Made by a program: the position numbers and the translations under genes. Source: Lactobacillus helsingborgensis (lineage in GTDB: Bacteria > Bacillota > Bacilli > Lactobacillales > Lactobacillaceae). From it: DNA of 64,000 nucleotides. The stretch covers positions 843,755 through 907,754 of the forward strand of contig NZ_KQ034046.1 of the NCBI RefSeq assembly GCF_000970855.1, written 5' to 3'. Shown here one piece after another: positions 52,121-62,284 of this stretch (its first letter is position 1; the number at the start of each line of letters is the position of its first letter). A model generated the notes under the pieces. That model made no database searches, was not told where the DNA came from, and saw only the letters and a list, made by a program, of their open reading frames with translations.

Positions 52121-53008
52121 CTATTTTCTAATTAGTAAATGGTGCCTTTTTTGCTTGTAAGTAAAGCCTTCGCCTAAAACCTCGTGTACTTCAATTACAC
52201 TGACAAAAGCTTGCGGATCCTCGGCAGCTATCAGTTCTTTAACCACAGGTATTTCTCTGGGAGAAACTACCAGGTAAATCACTGGTCTTTTTGTTTTTTT
52301 ATAACCACCACGAGCTTCAAAATAAGTAAAACCGCGATCTAATTTTAAGTCAATCATTTGGGCGATTTCTTGGTAATGATCCGAAATAATTAATAGTCCG
52401 CGAGCAGAATAGGCCCCTTGTTGCACAGCATCCATTACTCTGGAAAGAATAAAGGCGGCTACCAGAGTATACATAATATGCTTAATGTCTAAATATGATA
52501 AAGATGACAGCAAAATGATGGTGTCACAGAAAAGAAGCACTTTTCCAGAAGAAAAGCCAAACTTAATTTGCATAATTCTTGCGATAATATCTGTTCCGCC
52601 CGAAGTACCGTTGTAGCGAAAAACTAGTCCTAAACCAATACCGGAAAGCGTTCCTGCTAAAATTGCCGACAAGAAGAGGTCGTGTTCTAAGTTTAATTGA
52701 TATATAATAGGGATTAAGCGCCAAAACCACAGGAAAAATGATAACCATAGAGTTCCCCAAATGGTGTAGGCTAGTGGCCTTTTACCCATGAAACGATAAC
52801 CTAAAATTATTAAGGGGATGTTAAGTAAAAGGGATGATAACCCCATATTTATTCCCCAAAAATGTCTCAGCAGTAATGTAATACCGCTAATTCCGCCGTC
52901 TGTAAGTTTGTTCGGAACAGAGATCATATCCAGACTAAGCGCGTAAATCGCGCAACCAATTGCTATCATAATCAGATCTATGACATTTTTCTTGTTGATT
53001 TTCTGCAT
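52121..53008 (-). CDS. YitT-family membrane protein (DUF161 plus DUF2179)
   Basis: About 295 residues: five or six hydrophobic spans (IDLIMIAIGCAIYALSLDMI at the start; GISGITLLLRHFWG; GIGLGLVFRYNGTSGGTDIIARIM), then a cytoplasmic C-terminal domain of the DUF2179 type (SARGLLIISDHYQEIAQMI; YLVVSPREIPVVKELI). The function is unknown; suggested roles as transporters are not proven. The ATG at 53008 gives the standard N-terminus; an in-frame start at 53122 would extend over the divergent cca start and adds an atypical hydrophobic region. Ribosome-binding site AGAAAGA is weak. Confidence 0.85.
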   Translation of the reverse strand: MQKINKKNVIDLIMIAIGCAIYALSLDMISVPNKLTDGGISGITLLLRHFWGINMGLSSLLLNIPLIILGYRFMGKRPLAYTIWGTLWLSFFLWFWRLIPIIYQLNLEHDLFLSAILAGTLSGIGLGLVFRYNGTSGGTDIIARIMQIKFGFSSGKVLLFCDTIILLSSLSYLDIKHIMYTLVAAFILSRVMDAVQQGAYSARGLLIISDHYQEIAQMIDLKLDRGFTYFEARGGYKKTKRPVIYLVVSPREIPVVKELIAAEDPQAFVSVIEVHEVLGEGFTYKQKRHHLLIRK

Positions 53009-53094
53009 AATACATAATCTTTCTTTAAAAAATATTATCTTTAAACTAACATAAATTAAATTAAAAAAACACTGATAAATGAGTTGACTAAAAA

Positions 53095-54294
53095 ATGAAG
53101 AAAATAAACAATTTACCACCAATTTTTACTGCGGCATTTCCCGTGCTTGATAAATTAAATGAGGCTGGATATGAAGCATATTTTGTAGGCGGTTCTATTC
53201 GTGATTTACTTTTAAAGCGACCTATCCATGATATTGATATTGCCACCAGCGCTTATCCTGCCGAAGTGAAAAATCTTTTCCCTAAATCTATCGATACGGG
53301 TATTAAACACGGAACAGTGACGGTTTTAAATGATGGTGCCAGTTACGAAATTACTACTTTTAGAACCGAATCGGGGTACCAAGACTTTCGCAGACCTGAT
53401 CACGTCACGTTTGTGCAAAATCTTGCAGAAGATTTAAAAAGGCGTGACTTTACGATTAACGCTTTAGCAATGAATACAAAAGGGGAGATAATTGATCTCT
53501 TTAACGGTTTAAGTGACTTAAAAAAGCGTCTGATAAAAGCTGTTGGTGATCCAGCAACCAGATTTCATGAAGACGCCTTAAGAATGATGAGAGCCGTGCG
53601 CTTTATGAGTCAGCTGGACTTCAAGCTTGAAAGTAAAACTAAAAAAGCGGTCAGTGAATTTCATGATTTGTTGCCGAAAATTTCAGTTGAACGCATCCGT
53701 GATGAGTTTGTCAAAATGGGAACAGGGGCTAATTCACGGGCAGCCTTTCAGGTCTTTTTAGATACTGAGTTAAGTGAAGGGGTCCCAGATTTTGCCGGCA
53801 AAAAAGATTTGTTGGCAATTTATCCCCAGTTAAAGTTTAATCCCAGTATGGAAACCAGCCTGTGGGCAGTGATCATTATTCTTTTAAAAATACCTAATAA
53901 CGAAATTGGACACTTCATGCGTGACTGGAAGAATTCCAATGCGATGACTGAAAAAGTAAAAAAGATAGTAGCTTTATTTGATCTGCTCTCCGAAAAATCA
54001 CCATCTGATTTTGAATTGTTTACTGCAGGGAAAGATATTTTGCTTAACACAATTGATGTCGCTCACATATTAGGTCAACCAGTTAATTCCGAAGCTTTGG
54101 TTGACCGCTACACTGCTTTACCGATCAAAGCGGATGCAGAATTAGCCGTTGATGGTCAGTTTTTAATTGCTAATGGCATTAAACCGGGACCAAAATTAGG
54201 TCAGATTCTCTTATTAATTAAACAAAAAGTGATTGCGGGTGAAGTAGAAAACACTCAAGAGGCAATTCAGGACTATCTCAACCAGATAGAATAA
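53095..54294 (+). CDS. cca: CCA-adding enzyme (tRNA nucleotidyltransferase)
   Basis: Adds or repairs the CCA end of tRNA without a nucleic acid template. The 399-residue class II enzyme has [27 protein letters not shown] (G-S motif and the catalytic DxD), [15 protein letters not shown], the flexible [12 protein letters not shown] loop and the nucleotide-selecting [12 protein letters not shown] motif. Length fits the Firmicute type. It follows on function from rnz at 30723. ATG at 53095 has no strong Shine-Dalgarno sequence (only ATGAGTTG upstream). Confidence 0.95.
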   Translation: MKKINNLPPIFTAAFPVLDKLNEAGYEAYFVGGSIRDLLLKRPIHDIDIATSAYPAEVKNLFPKSIDTGIKHGTVTVLNDGASYEITTFRTESGYQDFRRPDHVTFVQNLAEDLKRRDFTINALAMNTKGEIIDLFNGLSDLKKRLIKAVGDPATRFHEDALRMMRAVRFMSQLDFKLESKTKKAVSEFHDLLPKISVERIRDEFVKMGTGANSRAAFQVFLDTELSEGVPDFAGKKDLLAIYPQLKFNPSMETSLWAVIIILLKIPNNEIGHFMRDWKNSNAMTEKVKKIVALFDLLSEKSPSDFELFTAGKDILLNTIDVAHILGQPVNSEALVDRYTALPIKADAELAVDGQFLIANGIKPGPKLGQILLLIKQKVIAGEVENTQEAIQDYLNQIE

Positions 54295-54295
54295 C

Positions 54296-54961
54296 TTAAA
54301 CATAAAATAAGACAGAGAAATACATTAAAGCTGAACCTAATATCACAAACAAGTGCCAGATTACATGAATGAAAGGAATTCTTTTCATTGTGTATAAAAA
54401 AGCACCCACTGTGTAAGCCACGCCACCACCAACAAGGAGCCAGAAACCGACGGGACTGAGCCTAACGTATAGATAGTTGCCAGCTAAGATTACGAGCCAG
54501 CCCATCGCGACGTATAAAACAGTATCTAATATGACGTGTTTTCCTCTATTAAAAATGTAGTAAACAATGCCAAAAATAGCAATTAGCCAGACTAAGCTGA
54601 ATAATAAAATACCCCACTTACCACCAATTGCTACCAAAGAGTAGGGGGTGTAAGAGCCGGCAATCAGGAGGTAAATTGATGAGTGGTCAAAAATCTGGAA
54701 TACATTGCGCGCTCTAGTAAAAATCAGACTGTGAAAAAGCGTAGAAAAGAGGTACAAAAGAAGTAGACATGAACCATAAATGGTAAAGGTAACTATTCTA
54801 AGTGGACTATGTGTGGCGGCAGCTTTTATAATCAGCAGTACTAAACCGGCTACAGCAAGACAAAAGCCAATCCCATGGGTAACTGCACTGAGTGTATTGT
54901 CTAAAATATAGTAGCTTTTCGGTCTTTGCTCAGGTTCTTGCCAAATTTTTTGCATTTTCAT
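54296..54961 (-). CDS. Hemolysin III / YqfA family (PAQR-like) membrane protein
   Basis: The 221-residue protein has seven hydrophobic spans. Family marks are AVTHGIGFCLAVAG near residue 32, STLFHSLIFTRARNVFQIFDHSSIYLLIAGSYTP in the middle and HVIWHLFVILGSALMYFSV at the end; the conserved histidines (FHS, DHS, HVIWHLF) are those of the PAQR-like metal site. The hemolysin name is historical; true function is unclear. It converges with cca two bases apart, without a clear terminator between them. No convincing Shine-Dalgarno sequence precedes the ATG. Confidence 0.88.
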   Translation of the reverse strand: MKMQKIWQEPEQRPKSYYILDNTLSAVTHGIGFCLAVAGLVLLIIKAAATHSPLRIVTFTIYGSCLLLLYLFSTLFHSLIFTRARNVFQIFDHSSIYLLIAGSYTPYSLVAIGGKWGILLFSLVWLIAIFGIVYYIFNRGKHVILDTVLYVAMGWLVILAGNYLYVRLSPVGFWLLVGGGVAYTVGAFLYTMKRIPFIHVIWHLFVILGSALMYFSVLFYV

Positions 54962-55003
54962 TATGAAACAGATTGTTCGCTTTCTTTTTTTTACTAGTTT
55001 TTT

Positions 55004-55012
55004 TGCTATAAT
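55004..55012 (+). promoter_or_regulatory. degV promoter, extended -10
   Basis: TGC directly before a perfect TATAAT (55007-55012). The -35 region is only a T run. A second TATAA-like box follows at 55016-55021. Confidence 0.5.
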
Positions 55013-55081
55013 GATTATAATTAATACAGTTCACATTCTATCATAAATGAGAACAGCAAAGCAGAATTGAGGGCGAGAACG

Positions 55082-55942
55082 TTGTCAGAAATTAAAATTT
55101 TGACAGATTCTTCCGCGCAATTAACGCCGGAAGAAATTGAAAAATATCATATTACCGTTGTGCCTTTGTCGGTTACAATTGATGGAGAGACATACTTAGA
55201 TGGTGTGGAAATTACCAGGCAACAATTTGTACAAAAAATGAGCGAGTCGGAGCAATTGCCGAAAACCAGCCAACCACCTATTGGCACTATGGTTGATACG
55301 ATTAATGAGCTCACAAAAGATGGCAGCGAAGTTATTGGAATTTTCTTGGCAAAAGTATTAAGCGGCACGATTGATGCCGCTCGGCAAGCAGTCAAACTAA
55401 CTGGTAAAGCGGATCAAGTACATATAGTAGATTCAGAATTAACAGATAGATCTGAGGGCTTTCAAGTATTAGCGGCTGCACGAGATATCGCTGCTGGTAA
55501 GACTATTCCCGAAATTTTAAGTCATATTGAAAAAATCAAAAAAACGCAGCGTTTGCATCTTCTAATCGTTAATTTGGAAAATGTTATTAAGGGTGGGCGT
55601 TTAGGACCTTTGGCAGGAAAAATCGCCAATATGCTTAATATTAGAATTGAATTGCAAATGCCAAATGGTCAGCTGAAAATTGCTAAAAAAGGTCGAGGCA
55701 AGAAATTTTCTTTGGCTTTTGACAAACGTGTTTTAGATGATATTGAAGCAAATAAGGAAAAGATCAAAGAAGTGGGCATTTCTTATGTTGCCACTGGTGA
55801 GACACCCCAAAAACTGCTTGACTTTGCTCAAAAAATCAAAGATATTAATTCTAAAATAGACGTTTTGGTCCGCGAAACCAGTCCTATTATTGCTACACAT
55901 GCTGGAATGGGTGCGTATGCAATACTTTATTATACGGAGTAA
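55082..55942 (+). CDS. degV: DegV-family fatty-acid-binding protein
   Basis: The 286-residue EDD-fold protein begins MSEIKILTDSSAQLTPEEIEKY with the TDSS motif that contacts the fatty acid carboxylate; KTSQPPIGTM and VDSELTDRSEGFQVLAA follow, and GGRLGPLAG marks the second domain. Members such as FakB present fatty acids to a kinase; the ligand here is inferred. The TTG at 55082 is chosen because GAGGGCGAG lies just before it; another TTG at 55067 would include that site. It is followed closely by the UPF0346 gene. Confidence 0.9.
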   Translation: MSEIKILTDSSAQLTPEEIEKYHITVVPLSVTIDGETYLDGVEITRQQFVQKMSESEQLPKTSQPPIGTMVDTINELTKDGSEVIGIFLAKVLSGTIDAARQAVKLTGKADQVHIVDSELTDRSEGFQVLAAARDIAAGKTIPEILSHIEKIKKTQRLHLLIVNLENVIKGGRLGPLAGKIANMLNIRIELQMPNGQLKIAKKGRGKKFSLAFDKRVLDDIEANKEKIKEVGISYVATGETPQKLLDFAQKIKDINSKIDVLVRETSPIIATHAGMGAYAILYYTE

Positions 55943-55945
55943 AAA

Positions 55946-56176
55946 TTGGCATACAGAGAGAGCTTTTACCGTTTTTTAATGACCCAACGCGATGCGGATT
56001 CAAAAGATGAGGTGGCTCAGTTCGCAAATAACGCACAAAATGATCAGACTTTTCCTAAGCAAGAACAAAGCTATGAAAAATTATCTGATTATCTCGAACT
56101 TAATGCTGGTTATTTACCGAGTATGAGCATTTTTGATAGGGCATATCAAATGTATCGCGATAAAATGTTGTATTAA
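55946..56176 (+). CDS. UPF0346 (YozE-family) protein
   Basis: A 76-residue soluble protein beginning [16 protein letters not shown], with [16 protein letters not shown] in the middle and [14 protein letters not shown] at the end, the whole family pattern. YozE-like proteins form a small SAM-like helical fold; no function is established. The start is TTG at 55946, after GGAG overlapping the degV stop. A terminator follows at once. Confidence 0.88.
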   Translation: MAYRESFYRFLMTQRDADSKDEVAQFANNAQNDQTFPKQEQSYEKLSDYLELNAGYLPSMSIFDRAYQMYRDKMLY

Positions 56177-56179
56177 ATT

Positions 56180-56203
56180 GAGCTCCAATTTGGGAGCTTT
56201 TTT
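56180..56203 (+). terminator. Terminator after the UPF0346 gene
   Basis: AGCTCC, loop AATTTG, GGAGCT, TTTTTT. The next gene (rbgA) begins only 20 bases on, so read-through is probably needed for its expression unless a promoter lies within. Confidence 0.72.
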
Positions 56204-56222
56204 AGTGTTTGAAAGGCAAATT

Positions 56223-57062
56223 ATGGTTAACATTCAGTGGTACCCCGGACACATGAACAAGGCACGCAATCAACTGGAAGATAAAATGGGATTGATTGAC
56301 GTAATTGTTGAAGTTTTGGATGCACGTATTCCGCAATCGTCACGCAATCCTATGATTGAAGAATTAGTGGGCGATAAACCGCACTTAATTATTTTAAACA
56401 AAGCTGATTTGGCTGATCCAATTATGACGAAAAGGTGGCAGAAAGAATTTACCAGTCAGGGAAAATTCGTCATGGCATTGGATTCACTACACAATACTAA
56501 CATGCAAGTGCTGGTGCGCATGATTAAAAAAGCCGCGGCTGCTAAAATTAAAAAATTAACAGCTAAAGGTGCAAGTCAGCCAGTTATTAGAATTGCTTTG
56601 GCCGGTATCCCTAACTGCGGTAAATCAACTATCATCAATCGTTTAGTTGGGCGCAATGTAGCTGAAGTAGGTAATAAACCGGGAGTTACGAAAGGGCAAA
56701 ATTGGCTTAAAACGACTGATAACATTCAGATTTTAGACACGCCGGGTATCTTATGGCCTAAGTTTGAAGATCAAACGGTTGGGTTGAAACTAGCAGCTTT
56801 AGGTGCAATTAAGGACAGCGTGTTTAGTGCTGATGATGTTGCCTTATTTGTGCTGGCAAAATTGCGCATGCACTATCTTAAAGACTTAAGCAAATTTGCT
56901 CGGACTACTAAAGAAGAAATTACCAAAATTAATGATACCGATTTATTGCTGGCGCTGACAGAAGAATATGGCATGAGAGATGATTATGATCGTTTTGCTA
57001 CATACATGCTGCAACGGCTACGCAAAGGAAAAATAGGAAGGATCACCCTTGACCGATTATGA
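56223..57062 (+). CDS. rbgA: Ribosome biogenesis GTPase RbgA (YlqF)
   Basis: Essential GTPase for late 50S assembly, 279 residues. It begins [18 protein letters not shown] and has circularly permuted G motifs: LNKADLAD (G4) near residue 60 comes before [14 protein letters not shown] (G1) and DTPGILWP (G3), the mark of the YlqF/YawG group. A helical ANTAR-like C-terminal part follows. The ATG at 56223 is preceded by AAAGG; an in-frame start at 56133 lies inside the preceding gene and gives no family similarity. It overlaps rnhB by 4 bases. Confidence 0.96.
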   Translation: MVNIQWYPGHMNKARNQLEDKMGLIDVIVEVLDARIPQSSRNPMIEELVGDKPHLIILNKADLADPIMTKRWQKEFTSQGKFVMALDSLHNTNMQVLVRMIKKAAAAKIKKLTAKGASQPVIRIALAGIPNCGKSTIINRLVGRNVAEVGNKPGVTKGQNWLKTTDNIQILDTPGILWPKFEDQTVGLKLAALGAIKDSVFSADDVALFVLAKLRMHYLKDLSKFARTTKEEITKINDTDLLLALTEEYGMRDDYDRFATYMLQRLRKGKIGRITLDRL

Positions 57063-57814
57063 CCATAAACGAAATTAAAAAATTACTGCAAAATGGCACG
57101 GTAAGCGCTGAAGACCTTGCTCTTTTGGAAAATGATTCTCGGGTTGGTGTTCAAAAACTTGTGCTTAGTTATCGTAACCGCCAGCAAAAATTAGCAAAGA
57201 AAAAAGCTGCTTTTTTAAAACGCTTTGCCTATGAAAAAGCCTTTTGGGCTAAAAAGCAAGTGGTAGCTGGTGTAGACGAAGTGGGCAGAGGCCCCTTGGC
57301 CGGCCCAGTAGTTACAGCCGCAGTAGTCATAGATGACAGTTTTGATTTAGTTGATGTCAATGATTCTAAAAAATTAAGTGCCAGGCGGCGTTTAGAATTA
57401 TATCCGTTAATTTTACAAAAAGCGGTCAGTGTGGCAGTGGGCGTGAAAAGCGCGCAAATCATCGATCAAATCAATATTTATGAAGCTGACCGGTTAGCGA
57501 TGGCTGAAGCAGTGAGAAATTTAGACGTTAAACCTGATGCTTTATTGGTTGACGCCATGCAGGTGCCGGTCAACCTGCCGCAAGTGCGGTTAATTAAAGG
57601 GGATGCAAAATCGAATTCAATTGCCGCTGCCTCAATTGTTGCTAAGGTATTCAGAGATCAATTAATGGCGGATTATGGTTTAATTTACCCAGAATACCAC
57701 TTTGCTGAAAATGTCGGATACGGCACTAAAGAACATCTTGCAGCAATTAAAAAATATGGCGCTACCCCGATTCACCGTAAAACTTTTGCGCCGGTTAACT
57801 CTTTATCTAAATAA
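57059..57814 (+). CDS. rnhB: Ribonuclease HII
   Basis: Cuts RNA in RNA-DNA hybrids, including single ribonucleotides in DNA. The 251-residue protein has a helical N-terminal extension of about 65 residues, common in Firmicutes, then [17 protein letters not shown] with the catalytic Asp-Glu pair, [19 protein letters not shown] with the third acidic residue and [21 protein letters not shown]. It starts in the rbgA stop (ATGA overlap), the usual rbgA-rnhB-dprA order. Confidence 0.96.
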   Translation: MTINEIKKLLQNGTVSAEDLALLENDSRVGVQKLVLSYRNRQQKLAKKKAAFLKRFAYEKAFWAKKQVVAGVDEVGRGPLAGPVVTAAVVIDDSFDLVDVNDSKKLSARRRLELYPLILQKAVSVAVGVKSAQIIDQINIYEADRLAMAEAVRNLDVKPDALLVDAMQVPVNLPQVRLIKGDAKSNSIAAASIVAKVFRDQLMADYGLIYPEYHFAENVGYGTKEHLAAIKKYGATPIHRKTFAPVNSLSK

Positions 57815-57821
57815 AAATTTT

Positions 57822-57858
57822 ACCTCCTTTTTACGTACATGTATTTAGGAGGTTTTTT
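57822..57858 (+). promoter_or_regulatory. Hairpin that can sequester the dprA ribosome-binding site
   Basis: ACCTCCT at 57822-57828 is the perfect complement of AGGAGGT at 57847-57853, which is the dprA Shine-Dalgarno sequence. The loop can form a further small helix (TACG/TGTA). Six T follow the stem, so the same structure may act as a weak terminator between rnhB and dprA. Confidence 0.65.
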
Positions 57859-58710
57859 ATGAAACTTACAGACTTTCTTTTGCATCTTAAATTACAAAAA
57901 GGAATGGGATATGTTAAGATATTACGAGTTGCAAGTCAATTAAATGCTGCAGATGTGACAATTCAGACTATTAAAGACTTAGATCTGCCAACTAATTTAA
58001 TCAATTTGTGTATTAATGCTTATAATGATAGTAAGAGCAGTAAAATGATTGAACGGATAAAAAAACAATGTCACGTTATTAGTTTTTTTGATCCCGAATA
58101 TCCTGAAAAATTGCGTCAGATTTATCAACCACCCTTGATTTTGTTTTTGCAGGGTAATACTACTTTGTTAGGGCGTAAAATCGCGACGATTGTTGGTTCC
58201 AGACAGGCAACTAATTATAGTCAATTAGTAATCAATCAACTCGTACCCAATTTAATTAGAAAAGACTATGTTATTGCCAGCGGTCTGGCGCAGGGTGTCG
58301 ATGTCATGTCACATAAAGCGGCTTTAAAATATGCTGGACAAACGATTGCTGTGATAGGTAATGGTCTAAATCATTTTTACCCTATGACAAATTGTCATGT
58401 TCAAGAACAAATAGCACAAAATGGCTTACTAATTAGCGAATATTTACCGGATACGCCGCCGCGACCATTTCGCTTTCCGCAGAGAAATAGAATTCTGGCT
58501 GGCATTGCTGAATGTGTAATTGTTACTGAAGCTAAACAAAAGTCTGGTTCTTTGATCACAGCCAACTTGGCTTTACAGGAAAATCGCGATGTTTTTGCTA
58601 TTCCTGGTCCAATTACCAGTGATCTTTCTCAAGGACCAAATAAACTGATTGAGGCTGGTGCCTATCCCATCACTGATTTTGATTTGCAACTTGAAAGATT
58701 TGACAATTAG
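57859..58710 (+). CDS. dprA: DNA-processing protein DprA
   Basis: Loads RecA on incoming single-stranded DNA during transformation. The 283-residue protein has an N-terminal SAM-like helical part, then the Rossmann-like core with VGSRQATNYSQ, VIASGLAQGVDVMSHKAAL, VIGNGLNHFYP, SEYLPDTPPRPFRFPQRNRILAG and EAKQKSGSLITANLALQENRDVFAIPG. It appears intact, as do comEA and comEC in this window. The C-terminal winged helix seen in some DprA proteins is absent. Its ribosome-binding site is in the 3' arm of a hairpin. Confidence 0.95.
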   Translation: MKLTDFLLHLKLQKGMGYVKILRVASQLNAADVTIQTIKDLDLPTNLINLCINAYNDSKSSKMIERIKKQCHVISFFDPEYPEKLRQIYQPPLILFLQGNTTLLGRKIATIVGSRQATNYSQLVINQLVPNLIRKDYVIASGLAQGVDVMSHKAALKYAGQTIAVIGNGLNHFYPMTNCHVQEQIAQNGLLISEYLPDTPPRPFRFPQRNRILAGIAECVIVTEAKQKSGSLITANLALQENRDVFAIPGPITSDLSQGPNKLIEAGAYPITDFDLQLERFDN

Positions 58711-58770
58711 CAGTTAAATATTCTATTCTCAATTGAGTATTTAAAAAAGAATTAAATGAGGAGGCTTTTG

Positions 58771-60882
58771 ATGCCTACTAAATCAAAGCTAAAGAAACGT
58801 AAGAAAACATTAGTAATAGTTGAGTCTCCGGCAAAGGCTAAAACTATTGAAAAGTATTTAGGGCGTAATTACCGTGTAATCGCATCTAAAGGTCATATTC
58901 GTGACTTACCTAAATCACAAATGGGGATTGATTTTGACAATAATTACAAGCCAAAATACATTTCGATTCGCGGTAAAGGTGACACCATTAAGGAATTGAA
59001 GGCGGAAGCAAAAAAAGCAAAAGATGTTTATTTAGCATCCGACCCTGATCGTGAAGGTGAAGCTATTGCCTGGCATGTTGCCCATGTGCTCAATTTAGAC
59101 CAAAAAGATAAAAATAGGGTGACATTTAACGAAGTCACTAAAGATGCTGTCAAAAACAGTTTTAAAAATCCTAGAACCATTGACATGGATACTGTTAATG
59201 CTCAACAAGCTCGGAGAATTTTAGATAGAATTGTCGGTTATTCTCTTTCGCCAATTTTATGGGATAAAGTCAAAAAAGGTTTGAGTGCTGGTCGAGTTCA
59301 ATCGGTCGCCTTAAAGCTGGTGATTGATCGCGAAAAGGAAATTAAAAACTTCAAACCACAGGAATACTGGACAATTGATGCCGAATTTAAGAAATCCCGT
59401 CAGACTTTTAAAGGTCAATTTTGGGGCGTAGATGGCAAAAAAGTGGATTTGCCGAATAATGATGCGGTTCAAAACATTTTGGCTAAAATTGATAAGAAGA
59501 ACGACTTTCAGGTAGAAAATGTTCTAAAACGTGAGCGCAGACGGCAACCGGCGGCTCCTTTTACAACTTCAACTATGCAGCAGGAAGCAAATAAACGTTT
59601 AAATTATCGCACCCGCAGAACGATGAGTATTGCGCAGCAATTGTATGAAGGGATTAGTTTAGGCAAACAGGGTACTGTTGGTTTAATTACTTATATGAGA
59701 ACTGATTCCAAACGGACATCACCAGTTGCTCAAGCTGAGGCTTCAAAATTTTTAAATGAAAACTACGGTAAAGAATATGCTGCTAAGGGAGCACGTCACT
59801 TTAAGAACCAAGAAGATGCTCAAGACGCGCATGAAGCTATTCGTCCTACCAGTGTTTATCGCACGCCAGAATCACTCAAGTCAGTTTTAACGACAGAACA
59901 GTACCGTCTTTACCAATTAATCTGGTCCAGATTTTTGGCTAGTGAAATGACACCCGCCGTTTATGACACGGTCAGAGCAGATATCACGCAAAATGGGGTA
60001 GTATTTAGAACTACCGGTTCTAAAATGAAATTTGCTGGCTTTACCAAGGTTTATGATAACCAGCAGGAAAAAAATGTTGAGCTGCCTGAGTTAAATGATG
60101 GCGATAAAGTTAAATTGGCCAAGTCTGATAATAAACAGCACTTTACCATGCCACCCGCAAGATATACCGAAGCAAGTCTAGTGCATTCTTTAGAAGAAAA
60201 CGGCGTGGGTCGACCTTCTACTTATGCACCTACAATTGATACAATTCAACGGCGTTATTATGTTAAGTTAGATGGTAAATCTATTGTGCCGACAGAGTTA
60301 GGTGAAATAGTCGATAATCTGATTGAAAAATTCTTCCCTGATATTGTTAATATTGACTTTACCGCTCAATTGGAAAATGACTTAGACGGAATTGAAGAAG
60401 GTAAGAAAAACTGGGTAAAGGTAATTGATGATTATTATCATCCCTTTAAAAAGGAATTAGACAAGGCAGATGCCGGCATTAAAAAGGTGCAGATTAAGGA
60501 TGAGCCTGCTGGCTTTAACTGTGATATCTGTGGTGCTCCCATGGTGATTAAAATGGGGCGCTACGGCAAGTTTTATGCCTGCTCACGCTTTCCTGATTGT
60601 CGCAATACCAAGGCAATTGTTAAGAAAGTTGGTGTTACTTGCCCTAAGTGCGGTAAGGGTGACGTAGTCGAGAAGAAGTCTAAGCGTAACCGCAAGTTTT
60701 ACGGTTGTTCTCGTTATCCTGATTGTGACTTTGTTTCTTGGGATAAGCCGATTAACCGCAACTGCCCTAATTGTGGTCATTTCTTGGTGGAAAAAAGAAA
60801 TAAAAAAGGACCTGTAATTCTTTGTCCGAATGGAGATTACAAAGAAGAACAAAGCTCTGAAAAAGAAGCTGCAGAAAGTTAA
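58771..60882 (+). CDS. topA: DNA topoisomerase I
   Basis: Type IA topoisomerase that relaxes negative supercoils. The 703-residue protein has a Toprim domain ([33 protein letters not shown]), the active-site tyrosine in [11 protein letters not shown] near residue 310, [11 protein letters not shown], and a C-terminal region with three zinc-ribbon modules ([57 protein letters not shown]), the last of which has only three cysteines visible. ATG at 58771 follows GAGGAGG; the ATG at 58756 lies upstream of that site. Confidence 0.97.
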   Translation: MPTKSKLKKRKKTLVIVESPAKAKTIEKYLGRNYRVIASKGHIRDLPKSQMGIDFDNNYKPKYISIRGKGDTIKELKAEAKKAKDVYLASDPDREGEAIAWHVAHVLNLDQKDKNRVTFNEVTKDAVKNSFKNPRTIDMDTVNAQQARRILDRIVGYSLSPILWDKVKKGLSAGRVQSVALKLVIDREKEIKNFKPQEYWTIDAEFKKSRQTFKGQFWGVDGKKVDLPNNDAVQNILAKIDKKNDFQVENVLKRERRRQPAAPFTTSTMQQEANKRLNYRTRRTMSIAQQLYEGISLGKQGTVGLITYMRTDSKRTSPVAQAEASKFLNENYGKEYAAKGARHFKNQEDAQDAHEAIRPTSVYRTPESLKSVLTTEQYRLYQLIWSRFLASEMTPAVYDTVRADITQNGVVFRTTGSKMKFAGFTKVYDNQQEKNVELPELNDGDKVKLAKSDNKQHFTMPPARYTEASLVHSLEENGVGRPSTYAPTIDTIQRRYYVKLDGKSIVPTELGEIVDNLIEKFFPDIVNIDFTAQLENDLDGIEEGKKNWVKVIDDYYHPFKKELDKADAGIKKVQIKDEPAGFNCDICGAPMVIKMGRYGKFYACSRFPDCRNTKAIVKKVGVTCPKCGKGDVVEKKSKRNRKFYGCSRYPDCDFVSWDKPINRNCPNCGHFLVEKRNKKGPVILCPNGDYKEEQSSEKEAAES

Positions 60883-60891
60883 ATTTATGTT

Positions 60892-60925
60892 AATATCATC
60901 AGATCACTTTTGGTTTGATGATATT
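60892..60925 (+). other. Ten-base perfect hairpin between topA and trmFO
   Basis: AATATCATCA (60892-60901) pairs with TGATGATATT (60916-60925) around a 15-base loop. No U run follows, so it is a poor terminator; it may protect the processed 3' end of topA mRNA or mark a trmFO leader. A possible promoter, TTGGTT (60910-60915), 16 bases, TATAAA (60932-60937), overlaps its 3' side. Confidence 0.45.
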
Positions 60926-60967
60926 CTTATATATAAACAAATATTTTTAGTAGAGGAATATGATAAT

Positions 60968-62284
60968 ATGCCTGAAAAAGTTACTGTAATTGGCGGGGGA
61001 TTAGCCGGAAGCGAAGCTACTTGGCAGCTGGCTAAACGGGGAATTACCGTTGATTTATATGAAATGCGCCCGCAAAAAATGACCCCAGCGCATAAAACTG
61101 ACCAGTTTGCTGAATTAGTTTGTACAAATTCTATGCGTTCCAACCAATTATCTAATGCTGTGGGGTTGTTAAAAGAAGAAATGCGTCAGCTTGATTCACT
61201 GATCATGCAAGCTGCTGATCATTCTCAGGTGCCAGCTGGTGGGGCGTTGGCAGTTGACAGGGATGAATTTAGCGGTTATGTCACAGATAAGCTGCATTCA
61301 ATGCCGAATATCAATTTTCATACTGAAGAAATTACTGCTATTCCCACTGATGGTATCACGATAATAGCAACCGGTCCTTTAACTAGTGATAAGTTAGCGG
61401 CAGAGATACAACAATTTTCGGGTAAGGAAAGCCTGCATTTCTTTGACGCTGCGGCTCCAATTATTGCTGCAGCTTCAATTGATATGGATATTGTTTATAA
61501 AAAATCGCGCTATGATAAAGGTGAAGCTGCTTATTTAAATTGCCCCATGACTAAAGAGCAATATGAGAATTTTACTCACGAACTGGTCAATGCGGAAACC
61601 GCAGAGGTTCATAGCTTTGAAAACAGTGACGTTTTTGAAGGGTGCATGCCAATTGAAGTAATGGCACAAAGAGGCATTAAAACAATGCTGTTTGGCCCCC
61701 TGAAACCTGTAGGGTTAGAAAACCCGGCAACAGGCAAGACACCGTATGCTGTGGTTCAGCTGAGACAAGATAATGCTGTTGCCTCAATGTACAATATTGT
61801 CGGCTTTCAAACACACCTGAAATATGGCGAACAAAAACGGGTTTTCTCAATGATTCCTGGACTTGAAAACGCCCGCTTTATTAGATACGGTAAAATGCAC
61901 CGCAATACCTATATGGCTTCTCCCGGAGTTTTGTCAGCTACATACGAGGCAAAAAAACAAGCCGGCTTATTTTTTGCTGGTCAAGTCACTGGCGTTGAAG
62001 GTTATGTTGAAAGTGCAGGCAGCGGCTTGGTAGCAGGAATTAATGCATCCCGCAGAGCTTTAGGTCTTGAACCGGCAGCTTTTCCCAAGTTAACAGCATT
62101 GGGTTCAATGGCTAACTACGTCACTACTGCAGATATCAAACACTTTCAACCAATGAATGCCAGTTTTGCATTAATTCCCGGGCTTGAAGGTCCTAAAGTG
62201 CGTAATAAAAAAGAGCGTCATCTTAAAATTAGTCAGCGCGGTTTGGATTGTTTAAAAGAATTTCAAGAGAAAGTGCTAAATTAA
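60968..62284 (+). CDS. trmFO: tRNA (uracil-5-)-methyltransferase TrmFO, folate-dependent
   Basis: Makes m5U54 in the T loop of tRNA using methylene-tetrahydrofolate and FAD. The 438-residue flavoprotein starts [22 protein letters not shown] (dinucleotide-binding motif), then [37 protein letters not shown] and [25 protein letters not shown], all typical of TrmFO/Gid. ATG at 60968 follows AGAGGAA; the frame is open upstream but those residues do not belong to the family. xerC starts on the base after the stop. Confidence 0.96.
   Translation: MPEKVTVIGGGLAGSEATWQLAKRGITVDLYEMRPQKMTPAHKTDQFAELVCTNSMRSNQLSNAVGLLKEEMRQLDSLIMQAADHSQVPAGGALAVDRDEFSGYVTDKLHSMPNINFHTEEITAIPTDGITIIATGPLTSDKLAAEIQQFSGKESLHFFDAAAPIIAAASIDMDIVYKKSRYDKGEAAYLNCPMTKEQYENFTHELVNAETAEVHSFENSDVFEGCMPIEVMAQRGIKTMLFGPLKPVGLENPATGKTPYAVVQLRQDNAVASMYNIVGFQTHLKYGEQKRVFSMIPGLENARFIRYGKMHRNTYMASPGVLSATYEAKKQAGLFFAGQVTGVEGYVESAGSGLVAGINASRRALGLEPAAFPKLTALGSMANYVTTADIKHFQPMNASFALIPGLEGPKVRNKKERHLKISQRGLDCLKEFQEKVLN

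Noticed and set aside
54296..54961. Virulence hemolysin
   Set aside because: The hemolysin III name is historical; the sequence is a seven-span PAQR-like membrane protein common in harmless Firmicutes.
60500..60860. CRISPR-like or tandem DNA repeats at the 3' end of topA
   Set aside because: The apparent repeats are the coding sequence of three zinc-ribbon modules; DNA identity is low and spacing irregular.
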